DNA from: Cherax quadricarinatus
Taxonomy: Eukaryota > Arthropoda > Malacostraca > Decapoda > Parastacidae
Length of the DNA stretch: 64,000 nucleotides
Direction: 5' to 3'
NCBI RefSeq assembly: GCF_038502225.1
Contig: NC_091298.1
Location: 45,882,234 to 45,946,233, forward strand
A program made the translations under genes and the position numbers. The notes under the pieces are model-generated. The model saw only the letters and a program-made list of their open reading frames with translations. It had not been told where the DNA came from and did no database searches. Shown here piece by piece: positions 35,121 to 43,690 of the stretch (the first letter of the stretch is position 1; each line of letters starts with the position of its first letter).

Positions 35121-35204
35121 TCCTTCCTTACCAGCTAAATCCTTCTCACACTCGCTCTCAAACTCATCTATGTGCTAACTCCCAAGAGCTTAGCGGTATG
35201 ACCG

Positions 35205-35374
<170 letters not shown>

Positions 35375-35730
35375 CCAGTTCATGGTCGACAGGAATATAA
35401 TAAAATGTTTCATAAAAAGTAGTTTTGACATGTGAATATTTCTTTTGGTCTATATAAATTGGATTCATTTATAAGAAAATTTGGGAAAAATTTAAGGTAC
35501 ATTAGACAAATTTTTGGGTAGAATATAAGGTGTGTTTCAGGGATGACTGACTACCTACCTACATCATCATAAAAGTCAGGTGTTGTTGTGAACTGGCAGT
35601 GAGGTGTAGTCTGCTCCTTATATGCGTTCCTGTTAACCTTTTATTTTTATACTTCCTTGATAATGTGAAAAATCACGAAAGCGCTTGAAATTTCACTATT
35701 TTTTCACAGTGGTTATTCTGCACATATACA
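35375..35730 (+). pseudogene. Penelope-like element 3' fragment, copy 1
   Basis: The left part encodes a decayed [16 protein letters not shown] block (35,381-35,430), the same C-terminal block that is intact at 36,187-36,240. The rest is the 3' non-coding region with CTTGATAATG, TCACGAAAGCGC and CACAGTGGTTATT. Stops interrupt the coding part. Confidence 0.7.
35653..35690 (+). ncRNA. Hammerhead-like motif in Penelope-like 3' region, copy 1
   Basis: TTGATAA (35,657-35,663) takes the place of the CTGATGA core strand. GTGA (35,665-35,668) pairs with TCAC (35,673-35,676) as stem II. GAA (35,677-35,679) is followed by the palindrome AGCGCT (35,680-35,685) as a dimer-type stem III. CTTCC and GAAA flank as a weak stem I with one mismatch. 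One extra T (35,664) separates core and stem II. See the copies at 35,854 and 36,503. Confidence 0.35.
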
Positions 35731-35753
35731 TTATATATATATATAAATTATAT

Positions 35754-35784
<31 letters not shown>

Positions 35785-35822
35785 TATATATAATATATAT
35801 ATATATATATATTATATATAAT
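35731..35822. repeat. Compound AT-rich repeat
   Basis: TATATA blocks separated by AATTA and ATTATATATAAT motifs. The sequence is internally palindromic and lies between two Penelope-like fragments in tail-to-tail orientation. Confidence 0.92.
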
Positions 35823-36098
35823 GTAAAACAACCACTCTGAAAGAATAGAGAAATTCCAAGCGCTTTCGTGACTACTCACATTATCAAGGAACTATGAAAG
35901 TAAAGCATCCAAGGAAGGTATATAAGGGGTCTGGCTAACACCTCACTATCGGATCCCACAACAGTTAAACACCTAACGCGCACCGGCCCAACTGGACAGG
36001 TCGATCGCACAACCCACCAACAAACTATTCTACCCAAGAAATAAGAAATTTTAAAAATTATTATTTGTCCAGTGTATTATTAAATTCTTCCCAATTGG
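35823..36098 (-). mobile_element. Penelope-like 3' region, inverted copy
   Basis: This is the reverse complement of 36,303-36,577 with few differences. It carries only the last residues of the ORF and the 3' UTR: TTTAATAATACACTGGACAA, CTTGGGTAGAATAGTTTGTT and CCAGTTGGGCCGG in minus sense. It forms the left arm of a palindrome of about 275 bp per arm with a spacer of about 205 bp. Inverted, 5'-truncated copies are a known habit of Penelope-like elements. Confidence 0.82.
35854..35891 (-). ncRNA. Hammerhead-like motif in Penelope-like 3' region, copy 2 (best paired)
   Basis: In minus sense: TTCC, core TTGATAA, one extra T, GTGA-GTAG-TCAC stem-loop, GAA, palindrome AGCGCT, T, then GGAA. Stem I (TTCC/GGAA) and stem II are fully paired. 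Relative to the CUGAUGA consensus, positions 3 and 8 are U and A instead of C and G; these two positions pair with each other in the folded hammerhead, so the change is compensatory. Confidence 0.45.
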
Positions 36099-36333
36099 AC
36101 AAGATTCCAATGCTCTATTTATTCATGTAAGAGATTTTAACCATCCAATTGATTTTCAAAAAGTTAAGAAAGTAGTATCAAGCAAGTCCATGGTCGACAG
36201 GAATATAATTGAATCTTGTTTCATAAAAAGCAGTTTTGACAATAATATGAATATTTCCTTCGGTTTATATAAATTAGATCCATTTATAATTAATAGAATT
36301 TGGGAAGAATTTAATAATACACTGGACAAATAA
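36082..36333 (+). pseudogene. Penelope-like ORF, C-terminal end
   Basis: The plus-strand frame ends at TAA 36,331-36,333 and reads back as [58 protein letters not shown] and RIWEEFNNTLDK. This looks like the terminal part of a Penelope-like polyprotein, downstream of the main GIY-YIG endonuclease motif. Reverse transcriptase and the GIY-YIG core are absent, so it is a strongly 5'-truncated copy. Where it begins within 36,082-36,110 is set by the palindrome breakpoint. Family assignment is by recognition of this C-terminal block. Confidence 0.65.
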
Positions 36334-36600
36334 TAATTTTTAAAATTTCTTATTTCTTGGGTAGAATAGTTTGTTGGTGGGTTGTGCGAAGGACCTGTCC
36401 AGTTGGGCCGGCGCGCGTTAGGTGTTTAACTGTTGTGGGATCTGATAGTGAGGTGTTGGCCAGACCCCTTATATACCTTCCTTGGATGCTTTACTTTTAT
36501 AGTTCTTTGATAATGTGAGTAGTCACGAAAGCACTTGGAATTTCTCTATTCTTCCACAGTGGTTGTTTTGCATATTCTGAAATCACCTGTTTACTGTTAT
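36334..36600 (+). mobile_element. Penelope-like 3' UTR, plus copy
   Basis: The right arm of the palindrome. It runs from the stop codon through TTTCTTATTTCTTGGGTAG, GGTGTTTAACTGTTGTGGG and CCTTATATACCTTCCTTGG to CACAGTGGTTGTTTTGCAT, followed by a (TA)n tract. Confidence 0.8.
36503..36540 (+). ncRNA. Hammerhead-like motif in Penelope-like 3' region, copy 3
   Basis: TTGATAA at 36,507-36,513, GTGA/TCAC stem at 36,515-36,518 and 36,523-36,526, GAA at 36,527-36,529. Stem III here is AGCACT, so the palindrome is broken by G to A. Stem I is TTCT against GGAA, with one wobble. Confidence 0.35.
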
Positions 36601-36607
36601 CTTATTG

Positions 36608-36610
<3 letters not shown>

Positions 36611-36697
<87 letters not shown>
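36611..36697. repeat. (TA)n microsatellite
   Basis: About 87 bases of TA dinucleotides downstream of the Penelope-like 3' UTR. Confidence 0.97.
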
Positions 36698-36698
<1 letters not shown>

Positions 36699-36779
36699 CA
36701 GTAAAAAGCTCATGTAAGTATTTTAAGTACTAACGTCATTCAGGACATGCTTAGAGTACATAAAATATGGCCTGAGGAG

Positions 36780-36960
36780 GGACTGTTGATACAGGTACTG
36801 ACATAGCTGTTGACACAGGCGCCGATACAGGTGTTGACAGGTGCTGACACAGGTGCTAACACAAGTGTTGCCACAGGTGCTGACACAGGTCTTGCCACAG
36901 GTGCTGATACAGGTGTGAGACAGGTGTTGCCACAGGCTTGTATGACTGTGCCTGAAGTCA
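36780..36960. repeat. Degenerate ACAGGTG minisatellite
   Basis: Irregular repeats of ACAGGTGCTGACACAGGTG and ACAGGTGTTGCC with units of 12 to 18 bases. Thr/Cys/Val-rich minus-strand frames here follow from the repeats. It lies about 110 bases downstream (in gene sense) of the Dscam-like exon at 37,071. Positions 36,961-37,070 are intronic, with no recognised feature beyond the splice donor. Confidence 0.8.
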
Positions 36961-37070
36961 CATGTGCAAGCTGACAGCAGTGACTCCACCCATCATGGGC
37001 GTCACTGTCACCAATGCAATAAATGGCACCAGATAATGGGTGTCACCACCAACAAGTAATGGGTACTTAC

Positions 37071-37333
37071 CCTTCTCCCAGATGATCTTGTCGATGGGGT
37101 ATCCTCCCACTGGGCATTTGATCCTGAGTCCTGAGCCTGCCACGGCAGATACCCGCCTCATCTGGCGGATGAAGGGCATGCCGTACACGTTGACCTTGGC
37201 TGAGTGGCTGACCCCACCCACCGTGTTGGAGGCACGACACGTGTACTCACCGCCGTCCTCCACCCGCACGTGAGTGATGTTCACGTGAGAGATAACGTCG
37301 TCGTGCACCGTCACGTACTGACCCACCAGGAAC
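37071..37333 (-). CDS. Dscam-like exon: second half of one Ig domain and first half of the next
   Basis: The 263-bp exon lies between an AG acceptor (in plus terms CT at 37,334-37,335) and a consensus donor GTAAGT (37,070-37,065). It has one leading base, 87 codons and one trailing base. Residues 1-50 hold FLVGQYVTVHDDVISHVNIT, HVRVEDGGEYTCRASN and HSAKVNVY, an Ig half with the DGGEYTC second cysteine. From residue 51, GMPFIRQMRRVSAVAG and LRIKCPVGGYPIDKIIWEK give the next Ig domain with its first cysteine and Trp. The sequence fits the Ig6-Ig7 region of arthropod Dscam proteins, homophilic adhesion receptors of neurons and, in crustaceans, proposed immune receptors. Domain numbering and paralogue are inference. 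The next exon is not in the window. Confidence 0.87.
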
Positions 37334-37363
37334 CTGTACGTCCATGAGAAGTAGGTGACAGAA

Positions 37364-37930
37364 TGATGAGGTGAGGATAGCTGGGAGGATGATGAAGTGA
37401 GGATAGCTGTGAGGATCATGAGGTGAGGATAGCTGTGAGGATCATGAGGTGAGGATAACTGTGAGGATACCTGTGAGGATCATGAGGTGAGGATAGCTGT
37501 GAGGATCATGAGGTGAGGATAACTGTGAGGATCATGAGGTGAGGATAACTGTGAGGATCATGAGGTGAGGATAGCTGTTAGGATCATGAGGTGAGGATAG
37601 CTGTGAGGATCATGAGGTGAGGATAGCTGTTAGGATCATGAGGTGAGGATACCTGTGAGGATCATGAGGTGAGGATAGCTGTTAGGATCATGAGGTGAGG
37701 ATAGCTGTGAGGATCATGAGGTGAGGATAGCTGTTAGGATCATGAGGTGAGGATACCTGTGAGGATCATGAGGTGAGGATAGCTGTTAGGATCATGAGGT
37801 GAGGATACCTGTGAGGATCATGAGGTGAGGATAACTGTGAGGATCATGAGGTGAGGATAACTGTGAGGATCATGAGGTGAGGATAACTGTGAGGATCATG
37901 AGGTGAGGATAACTGTGAGGATCATCAGGT
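37364..37930. repeat. 26-bp minisatellite, about 21 copies
   Basis: The plus-strand unit reads GGATCATGAGGTGAGGATAG then CTGTGA, with AACTG, ACCTG and GTTAG variants. It begins about 30 bases upstream, in gene sense, of the acceptor of exon 37,333-37,071, with degenerate first copies (CTGGGAGGATGATGAAGTGAG). In gene sense the unit is pyrimidine-rich and includes CACAG. Confidence 0.95.
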
Positions 37931-37985
37931 AATATCGACAAAGGATGTCCGAAAACAACACTAAAATGGGATATCAAATAATTTT

Positions 37986-38560
37986 TGGTGCTGGACGACC
38001 AGGATGGTCAGTGTTGTGCTGGACGACCAGGATGGTCAGTGTTGTGCTGGACGACCAGGATGGTCAGTGTTGTGCTGGACGACCAGGATGGTCAGTGTTG
38101 TGCTGGACGACCAGGATGGTCAGTGTTGTGCTGGACGACCAGGATGGTCAGTGTTGTGCTGGACGACCAGGATGGTCAGTGTTGTGCTGGACGACCAGGA
38201 TGGTCAGTGTTGTGCTGGACGACCAGGATGGTCAGTGTTGTGCTGGAAGACCAGGATGGTCAGTGTTGTGCTGGAAGACCAGGATGGTCAGTGTTGTGCT
38301 GGACGACCAGGATGGTCAGTGTTGTGCTGGACGACCAGGATGGTCAGTGTTGTGCTGGACGACCAGGATGGTCAGTGTTGTGCTGGACGACCAGGATGGT
38401 CAGTGTTGTGCTGGAAGACCAGGATGGTCAGTGTTGTGCTGGAAGACCAGGATGGCCAGTGTTGTGCTGGACGACCAGGATGGCCAGTGTTGTGCTGGAC
38501 GACCAGGATGGTCAGTGTTGTGCTGGAAGACCAGGATGGTCAGTGTTGTGCTGGAAGACA
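37986..38560. repeat. 28-bp minisatellite (GGACGACCAGG unit), about 20 copies
   Basis: The unit is GTGCTGGACGACCAGGATGG then TCAGTGTT. Variants are GGAAGACC for GGACGACC and GGCCAG for GGTCAG. All three plus frames are open because the unit has no stop in any frame; 84 bases give one common 28-residue peptide cycle. Not a gene. It lies in the intron between the exons at 39,378 and 37,333. Confidence 0.97.
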
Positions 38561-38715
38561 GTAGTAACAGTTTAATATGAACATGTGTGAGGTTCTATTC
38601 AGTTTGAAAAGAAATAATTCTGACAGTTATAAGCTAAATTATGTTCGACTTAATGTAAATTTAAAAGAAATTTCATAATAACAGTTGGTCGAGCGCTGAG
38701 ATAACAGTCAACAGT
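38561..38715. other. Intronic single-copy-like spacer
   Basis: AT-rich sequence between two minisatellites. Nothing recognised. Confidence 0.4.
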
Positions 38716-39082
38716 TCTGTGCGGGTGTCAGTGTGTTGAGTATCTTGCTCTGTGCGGGTGTCAGTGTGTTGAGTATCTTGCTCTGTGCGGGTGTCAGTGT
38801 GTTGAGTATCTTGCTCTGTGCGGGTGTCAGTGTGTTGAGTATCTTGCTCTGTGCGGGTGTCAGTGTGTTGAGTATCTTGCTCTGTGCGGGTGTCAGTGTG
38901 TTGAGTATCTTGCTCTGTGCGGGTGTCAGTGTGTTGAGTATCTTGCTCTGTGCGGGTGTCAGTGTGTTGAGTATCTTGCTCTGTGCGGGTGTCAGTGTGT
39001 TGAGTATCTTGCTCTGTGCGGGTGTCAGTGTGTTGAGTATCTTGCTCTGTGCGGGTGTCAGTGTGTTGAGTATCTTGCTCTG
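38716..39082. repeat. 33-bp minisatellite, 11 nearly identical copies
   Basis: The unit is CTCTGTGCGGGTGTCAGTGT then GTTGAGTATCTTG. Copies are essentially identical, suggesting recent expansion. Open frames on both strands follow from a length divisible by three. Confidence 0.97.
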
Positions 39083-39377
39083 TGTATTGTCTCTCATCAC
39101 TTCTCACTCTCCTTCAATCAATTCAACTTTATCTCCTTTCTGTGTTGTAAAAAAATGTAGTCTACATATAATAAAATATTGTTAATTACAAAAGACACAC
39201 ACTACTAACATGTGGGACATTTCAGGCAGAATAATAATGCTTACACACTACTTTAAACTAGACACATTACTCACTAGATTTTTTTTAATGTGCAGCTTCC
39301 CCCCCCCCTTTAAAATTGCTTCTCGTGGACCTCTTTCCTTTACTTGCCTCACTTGCTTGTCTCCCTGGCTTGCTCAC
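39083..39377. other. Intron sequence next to the Dscam-like donor
   Basis: No gene or repeat is recognised apart from a C10-type homopolymer run at about 39,300-39,310. The donor GTGAGC for the next exon lies at 39,377-39,372 in minus sense. Confidence 0.5.
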
Positions 39378-39522
39378 CTCTCACTCTCTGGTAGTGGGAA
39401 GCCGTCAAGTGACCACAGAAACTGTGGTGGAGGGTTGCCAGTAGCCACACACTTGAGACTCACTGACGGACCAGGCTGTAGTGTCTGTTCTTGGAACTTG
39501 TAGTGCAGCTCTGGTGACGAAT
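39378..39522 (-). CDS. Dscam-like exon: first half of an Ig domain
   Basis: This 145-bp exon has its acceptor AG at 39,524-39,523 (in plus terms CT), preceded in sense by TTTGACAG and by a strong branch-point candidate ACTAACTAACTAA at 39,542-39,554. Its donor is GTGAGC at 39,377-39,372. Two leading bases finish a codon (GAT with the G of the upstream exon), then SSPELHYKFQEQTLQPGPSV, SLKCVATGNPPPQFLWSLDG and FPLPESE follow, and the last two bases (AG) join the G of the downstream exon to give Arg. The EQTLQPGPSVSLKC and GNPPPQFLW stretches match the consensus of arthropod Dscam Ig6. First cysteine and Trp are in place. Phases agree with both neighbours. Confidence 0.87.
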
Positions 39523-39611
39523 CTGTCAAACACACATACTCTTAGTTAGTTAGTGTGTCTGTCTGTGTAGTAGGATGAAACAAAAGGTAATGGAGTGTGA
39601 CACAGATTGCG

Positions 39612-41210
39612 TTTATTTGTGTGGCACAGATGGTGGTACTTTGTGTGAGTGGCACAGATAGTGGTACTTTGTGTGAGTGGCACAGATAGTGGTACTTTGT
39701 GTGTGTGGCACAGATAGTGGTACTTTGTGTGAGTGGCACAGATAGTGGGACTTTGTGTGTGTGGCACAGGTGGTGGTACTTTGTGAGAGTGGCACAGATA
39801 GTGGTACTTTGTGTGAGTGGCACAGATAGTGGTACTTTGTGTGTGTGGCACAGATGGTGGTACTTTGTGTGAGTGGCACAGATAGTGGTACTTCGAGTGA
39901 GTGGCACAGATGGTGGTACTTTGTGTGAGTGGCACAGATAGTGGTACTTTGTGTGTGTGGCACAGATAGTGGTACTTTGTGTGAGTGGCACAGATAGTGG
40001 TACTTTGTGTGTGGCACAGATGGTGGTACTTTGTGTGAGTGGCACAGATAGTGGTACTTTGTGTGGCACAGATGGTGGTACTTTGTGTGTGTGACACAGA
40101 TGGTGGTACTTTGTGTGAGTGGCACAGATAGTGGTACTTTGTGTGTGTGGCACAGATGGTGGTACTTTGTGTGTGTGGCACAGATGGTGGTACTTTGTGT
40201 GTGTGGCACAGATGGTGGTACTTTGTGTGTGTGGCACAGATAGTGGTACTTTGTGTGAGTGGCACAGATAGTGGTACTTTGTGTGTGTGGCACAGATGGT
40301 GGTACTTTGTGCGAGTGGCACAGATAGTGGTACTTTGTGTGCGTGGCACAGATGGTGGTACTTCGCGTGAGTGGCATAGATAGTGGTACTTTGTGTGTGT
40401 GGCACAGATGGTGGTACTTTGTGTGGCACAGATGGTGGTACTTTGTGTGTGTGGCACAGATGGTGGTACTTTGTGTGAGTGGCACAGATAGTGGTACTTT
40501 GTGTGTGTGGCACAGATGGTGGTACTTTGTGTGTGTGGCACAGATGGTGGTACTTTGTGTGTGTGGCACAGATGGTGGTACTTTGTGTGTGTGGCACAGA
40601 TAGTGGTACTTTGTGTGAGTGGCACAGATAGTGGTACTTTGTGTGTGTGGCACAGATGGTGGTACTTTGTGTGTGTGGCACAGATGGTGGTACTTTGTGC
40701 GAGTGGCACAGATAGTGGTACTCTGTGCGTGGCACAGATGGTGGTACTTTGTGCGAGTGGCACAGATAGTGGTACTTTGTGTGCGTGGCACAGATGGTGG
40801 TACTTCGCGTGAGTGGCATAGATAGTGGTACTTTGTGTGTGTGGCACAGATGGTGGTACTTTGTTTGGCACAGATGGTGGTACTTTGTGTGTGTGGCACA
40901 GATGGTGGTACTTTGTGTGTGTGGCACAGATGGTGGTACTTTGTGTGTGTGGCACAGATGGTGGTACTTTGTGTGTGTGGCACAGATGGTGGTACTTTGT
41001 GTGTGTGGCACAGATGGTGGTACTTTGTGTGTGTGGCACAGATGGTGGTACTTTGTGTGTGTGGCACAGATGGTGGTACTTTGTGTGTGTGGCACAGATG
41101 GTGGTACTTTGTGTGTGTGGCACAGATGGTGGTACTTTGTGTGTGTGGCACAGATAGTGATAGCGTGTGTGTGACAGACACTGGTAGTGTGTGGCACAAA
41201 TAGTTGTGTG
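39612..41210. repeat. 28-bp minisatellite (GGCACAGAT unit), about 57 copies
   Basis: The plus unit is TGGCACAGATGGTGGTACTT then TGTGTGTG, with GATAG for GATGG, GTGAG for GTGTG and several units shortened to 22-24 bases. A block is duplicated 442 bases apart: the rare CTTCGCGTGA variant sits at 40,361 and 40,803 with matching neighbours. Open frames up to 551 codons on the minus strand (His-Thr-Lys-rich repeats) are periodic artefacts. It lies in the intron upstream, in gene sense, of exon 39,522-39,378. Confidence 0.95.
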
Positions 41211-41655
41211 GGGAATTTAGTAATTTCTCAGAACCTTTATGCCCACCCCCCAGGTGGGGGAATGTAGGAAAAGGGGGGAGACACCTAGAAGGGTGTCATT
41301 TCTGTATATACTTAATTACTAATGATTAGCCTCGTAACTCCTTGGCTAATTATACACTGCCATTACTACATTACTACTACACATATTTAAGTTAAGCTAG
41401 AGATAGTTGCTTAGCTTAAGGCAGTAGTTACACGTCCCATTAACACTTTAGGCACCTACAGACCACCAGTTTTGAGTGCCGACTGGCGTAGGCTGAGCCG
41501 AGCCCTTAGTCACGATTGGGTAGTGAGACGGGTGACTTCCCCCACACGAAGCTTGCGCGATGAATACAGTCGTACACCACGATCACCGCAAGCACGGATC
41601 TCACGAGGTGAACCAGGCAGTTGTGTGACTCAACACGTATTTCTGAGGTGATTTC
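41211..41655. other. Unclassified sequence, possibly an LTR fragment
   Basis: It begins TGTGGGGAATTTAGTAATTT (41,213), contains a GGTGGGGGAATG stretch and has no ORF. A TG start, length of about 440 bases and mixed composition would suit a solo LTR, but I see no partner copy, matching CA end or target duplication, so the idea is weak. Confidence 0.25.
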
Positions 41656-42062
41656 CGGCCTCCCAATTCCTCGTCTTCACAACATACCGCAGGTCATAAC
41701 ACTGTCAGGGTGTTTCACTGTCTTCACAACATACCGCAGGTCATAACACTGTCAGGATGCTTCACTGTCTTCACAACATACCGCAGGTCATAACACTGTC
41801 AGAGTGTTTCACTGTCTTCACAACATACCGCAGGTCATAACGGGACACACCACTGGGATGATGGACGGTCTTGGAGCCGCTCCTGACGTGCCTGAAAATA
41901 CTCTCAACGCTGAACATCACCTTCTGCCACTTGTCTGAGGTCCAATCATTGTACTTCTTGTAGAACTGAAGCCATTTCATCTTCATAGCTTCAGTTAGCA
42001 TGGGCGTCTTAGCGGCATGTCGAGCAGGCATTTTTAGATCCTTTTGCAGTCGGTGCTGAATG
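41656..42062 (-). pseudogene. Tc1-like transposase fragment, inverted copy, with 47-bp repeats
   Basis: On the minus strand 42,031-41,840 encodes MPARHAAKTPMLTEAMKMKW, LQFYKKYNDWTSDKWQKVMF, SVESIFRHVRSGSKTVHHPS and GVSRYDLRYVV, the N-terminal catalytic part of a Tc1-like transposase. The FSDES motif expected to hold the first catalytic Asp reads FSVES. About four copies of a 47-bp unit follow toward 41,656 (CTTCACAACATACCGCAGGT in plus sense at intervals of 47). It mirrors the plus-strand copy starting near 42,210. Confidence 0.82.
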
Positions 42063-42069
42063 GTTCACA

Positions 42070-43345
42070 CTTCGACATTTTTAAGGAGTGCAGGACGCAT
42101 TTTCTCTTCACAAAGACAACATCATGAGGAGAGAAGTGTTATCAGATCCTGCCGTAACAGCCACAGAACTCAAGAAAATGCATCTTGCACTCCTGAAAGA
42201 TGTCGCACCGATTGCAAAAGGATCTAAAAATGCCTGCTCGACATGCCGCCAAGACGCCCATGCTAACTGAAGCTATGAAGAAGAAATGGCTTCAGTTCTA
42301 CAAGAAGTACAATGATTGGACCTCAGACCAGTGGCAGGTGATCAGCGTTGAGAGTATCTTCAGGCACGTCAGGAGCGGCTCCAAGACCGTCCATCATCCC
42401 AGTGGTGTGTCCCGTTATGACCTGCGGTATGTTGTGAAGACAGTAAAGCATCCTGACAGTGTTATGACCTGCGGTATGTTGTGAAGACAGTGAAGCATCC
42501 TGACAGTGTTATGACCTGCGGTATGTTGTGAAGACAGTGAAACATCCTGACAGTGTTATGACCTGCGGTATGTTGTGAAGACAGTGAAACACTCTGACAG
42601 TGTTATGACCTGCGGTATGTTGTGAAGACAGTGAAACATCCTGACAGTGTTATGACCTGCGGTATGTTGTGAAGACAGTGAAACACTCTGACAGTGTTAT
42701 GACCTGCGGTATGTTGTGAAGACAGTGAAGCATCCTGACAGTGTTATGACCTGCGGTATGTTGTGAAGACAGTGAAGCATCCTGACAGTGTTATGGTCTG
42801 GGGTGCTTTTAGTAGTTATAATGGCAGGGCTGGATTATACTTCCTTCCTAAGAACATTACGATGAAGGGAAGTAATTATATCGAGGTGTTAAGGGATCAC
42901 ATACCGACATTTTGGATCATTCACGAGTGATTTTTTTATGCATGATAGTGCCTCTGCCCATATGTCAAAATGAGTGAAAAAGTTCCTCGAGGACAATAAT
43001 ATCAGTGTTGTGGAGTGGCCAGGAAATTTCCCCTGACCTAAATCTTATCGAGAATGTCTGGCATGTGATGAAAAATGCGACTGCAAAAGCTGGACCCACC
43101 AACATCATGGATCTGAAGGAGGCACTGAAGAACCTTTGGATCTACACGGACTCCTCCTCCTTCTCCACCCTCGCCACTTCGATGCCCAGGCCACTTCAGA
43201 TGGTGATAAAGAACAAGGGCAACATGACCAAGTACCAGTTGGAAGCTAAAAGGTGAAAATAAAATACATGTACACACAGTAAATTGCAATTTTTTTGTTT
43301 TATTGTCCAAAAATTTTTAATGTATAGATTTTTTTTGCGGCCACT
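42070..43345 (+). pseudogene. Tc1-like transposon with expanded 47-bp repeats and right terminal end
   Basis: The plus strand reads VLSDPAVTATELKKMHLALL, then after a frame change HRLQKDLKMPARHAAKTP, MLTEAMKKKWLQFYKKYN, a frame change at DQWQ, and SVESIFRHVRSGSKTVHHPS (catalytic Asp replaced by Val). The gene is then blown up by about eight 47-bp repeats (42,414-42,795). It continues with VWGAF, HDSASAHMSK, SPDLNLIENVWHVMKNA, TNIMDLKEALKNLW and VIKNKGNMTKYQLEAKR, ending at 43,256. Terminal sequence TTTTTTTTGCGGCCACTGTA at 43,329-43,348 fits a Tc1 inverted-repeat end with TA target. The left terminal repeat is not seen. It is inactive. Confidence 0.85.
42414..42795. repeat. 47-bp tandem repeat born inside the transposase gene
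   Basis: The unit is TGTTATGACCTGCGGTATGT then TGTGAAGACAGTGAAGCATC and CTGACAG, about 8 copies, with GAAACACTC variants. It corresponds to the codons for YDLRYVVKTVKHPDSV. The repeat begins and ends at the short homology GTTATG, present once in CGTTATGACCTG and once in GTGTTATGGTCTGG of the ancestral gene. Confidence 0.93.
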
Positions 43346-43348
43346 GTA

Positions 43349-43690
43349 CAAAGCACTTTCACGGCACATAAGTACGATAAGGCACATAAATTACTGGGAA
43401 CGGTTGAAGTCTCTTGATTTGTATTCCCTGGAACGCAGGCGAGAGAGATACATGATAACATACACTTGGAAAATCCTAGAGGGATTAGTACCAAACTTGC
43501 ACACGAAAGTCACTCCCTATAACAGCAAAAGACTCGGCAGGAGATGTAACATTCCCCCGATAAAAAACAGGGGCGCCACGAGTAGACAGAGAAAACAGTA
43601 AGTGTTCGGGGCCCAAGACTGTTCAACTGCCTCCCAGCATACATAAGGGGGATTACCAATAGACCCCTGGTTGTCTTCACGAAGGCGCTG
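43349..43690 (+). pseudogene. LINE ORF2 C-terminal fragment
   Basis: The plus strand encodes ALSRHISTIRHINYWERLKS, LDLYSLERRRERYMITYTWK and ILEGLVPNLHTKVTPYN followed by GRRCNIPPIKNRGA, a LINE C-terminus related to that at 21,475-21,570. After 43,602 it continues as decayed sequence (VFGAQ, then TASQHT). It directly follows the Tc1-like end, so the transposon inserted in or near this LINE. Confidence 0.75.

Larger units (their letters stand above)
31400..35204 (-). mobile_element. CR1-like LINE with ORF1 (SGNH esterase) and ORF2
   Basis: On the minus strand ORF1 lies at about 35,120-34,423, followed by ORF2 at 34,408-31,422 and a 3' end near 31,400 reading GGTTAGATAAATACACGAGT. The 5' end is lost where a (TA)n tract begins at 35,205. 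ORF1 carries an esterase domain, a known trait of part of the CR1 clade. ORF2 carries endonuclease and RT. A 61-bp SINE-like insertion interrupts ORF2. Frameshifts make the copy inactive. Confidence 0.85.

Noticed and set aside
37364..37930. Series of consensus 5' splice sites (GAGGTGAGGAT) on the plus strand
   Set aside because: They are antisense to the Dscam-like gene and no plus-strand exons are seen.
39542..41199. Long His/Thr/Lys-rich ORFs on the minus strand
   Set aside because: Three overlapping frames are open at once over the 28-bp array, the mark of a stop-free repeat unit.
41211..41655. Solo LTR
   Set aside because: Only a TG start and length suggest it. No CA end, target duplication, second copy, primer-binding or polypurine tract could be matched, so it is left unclassified.
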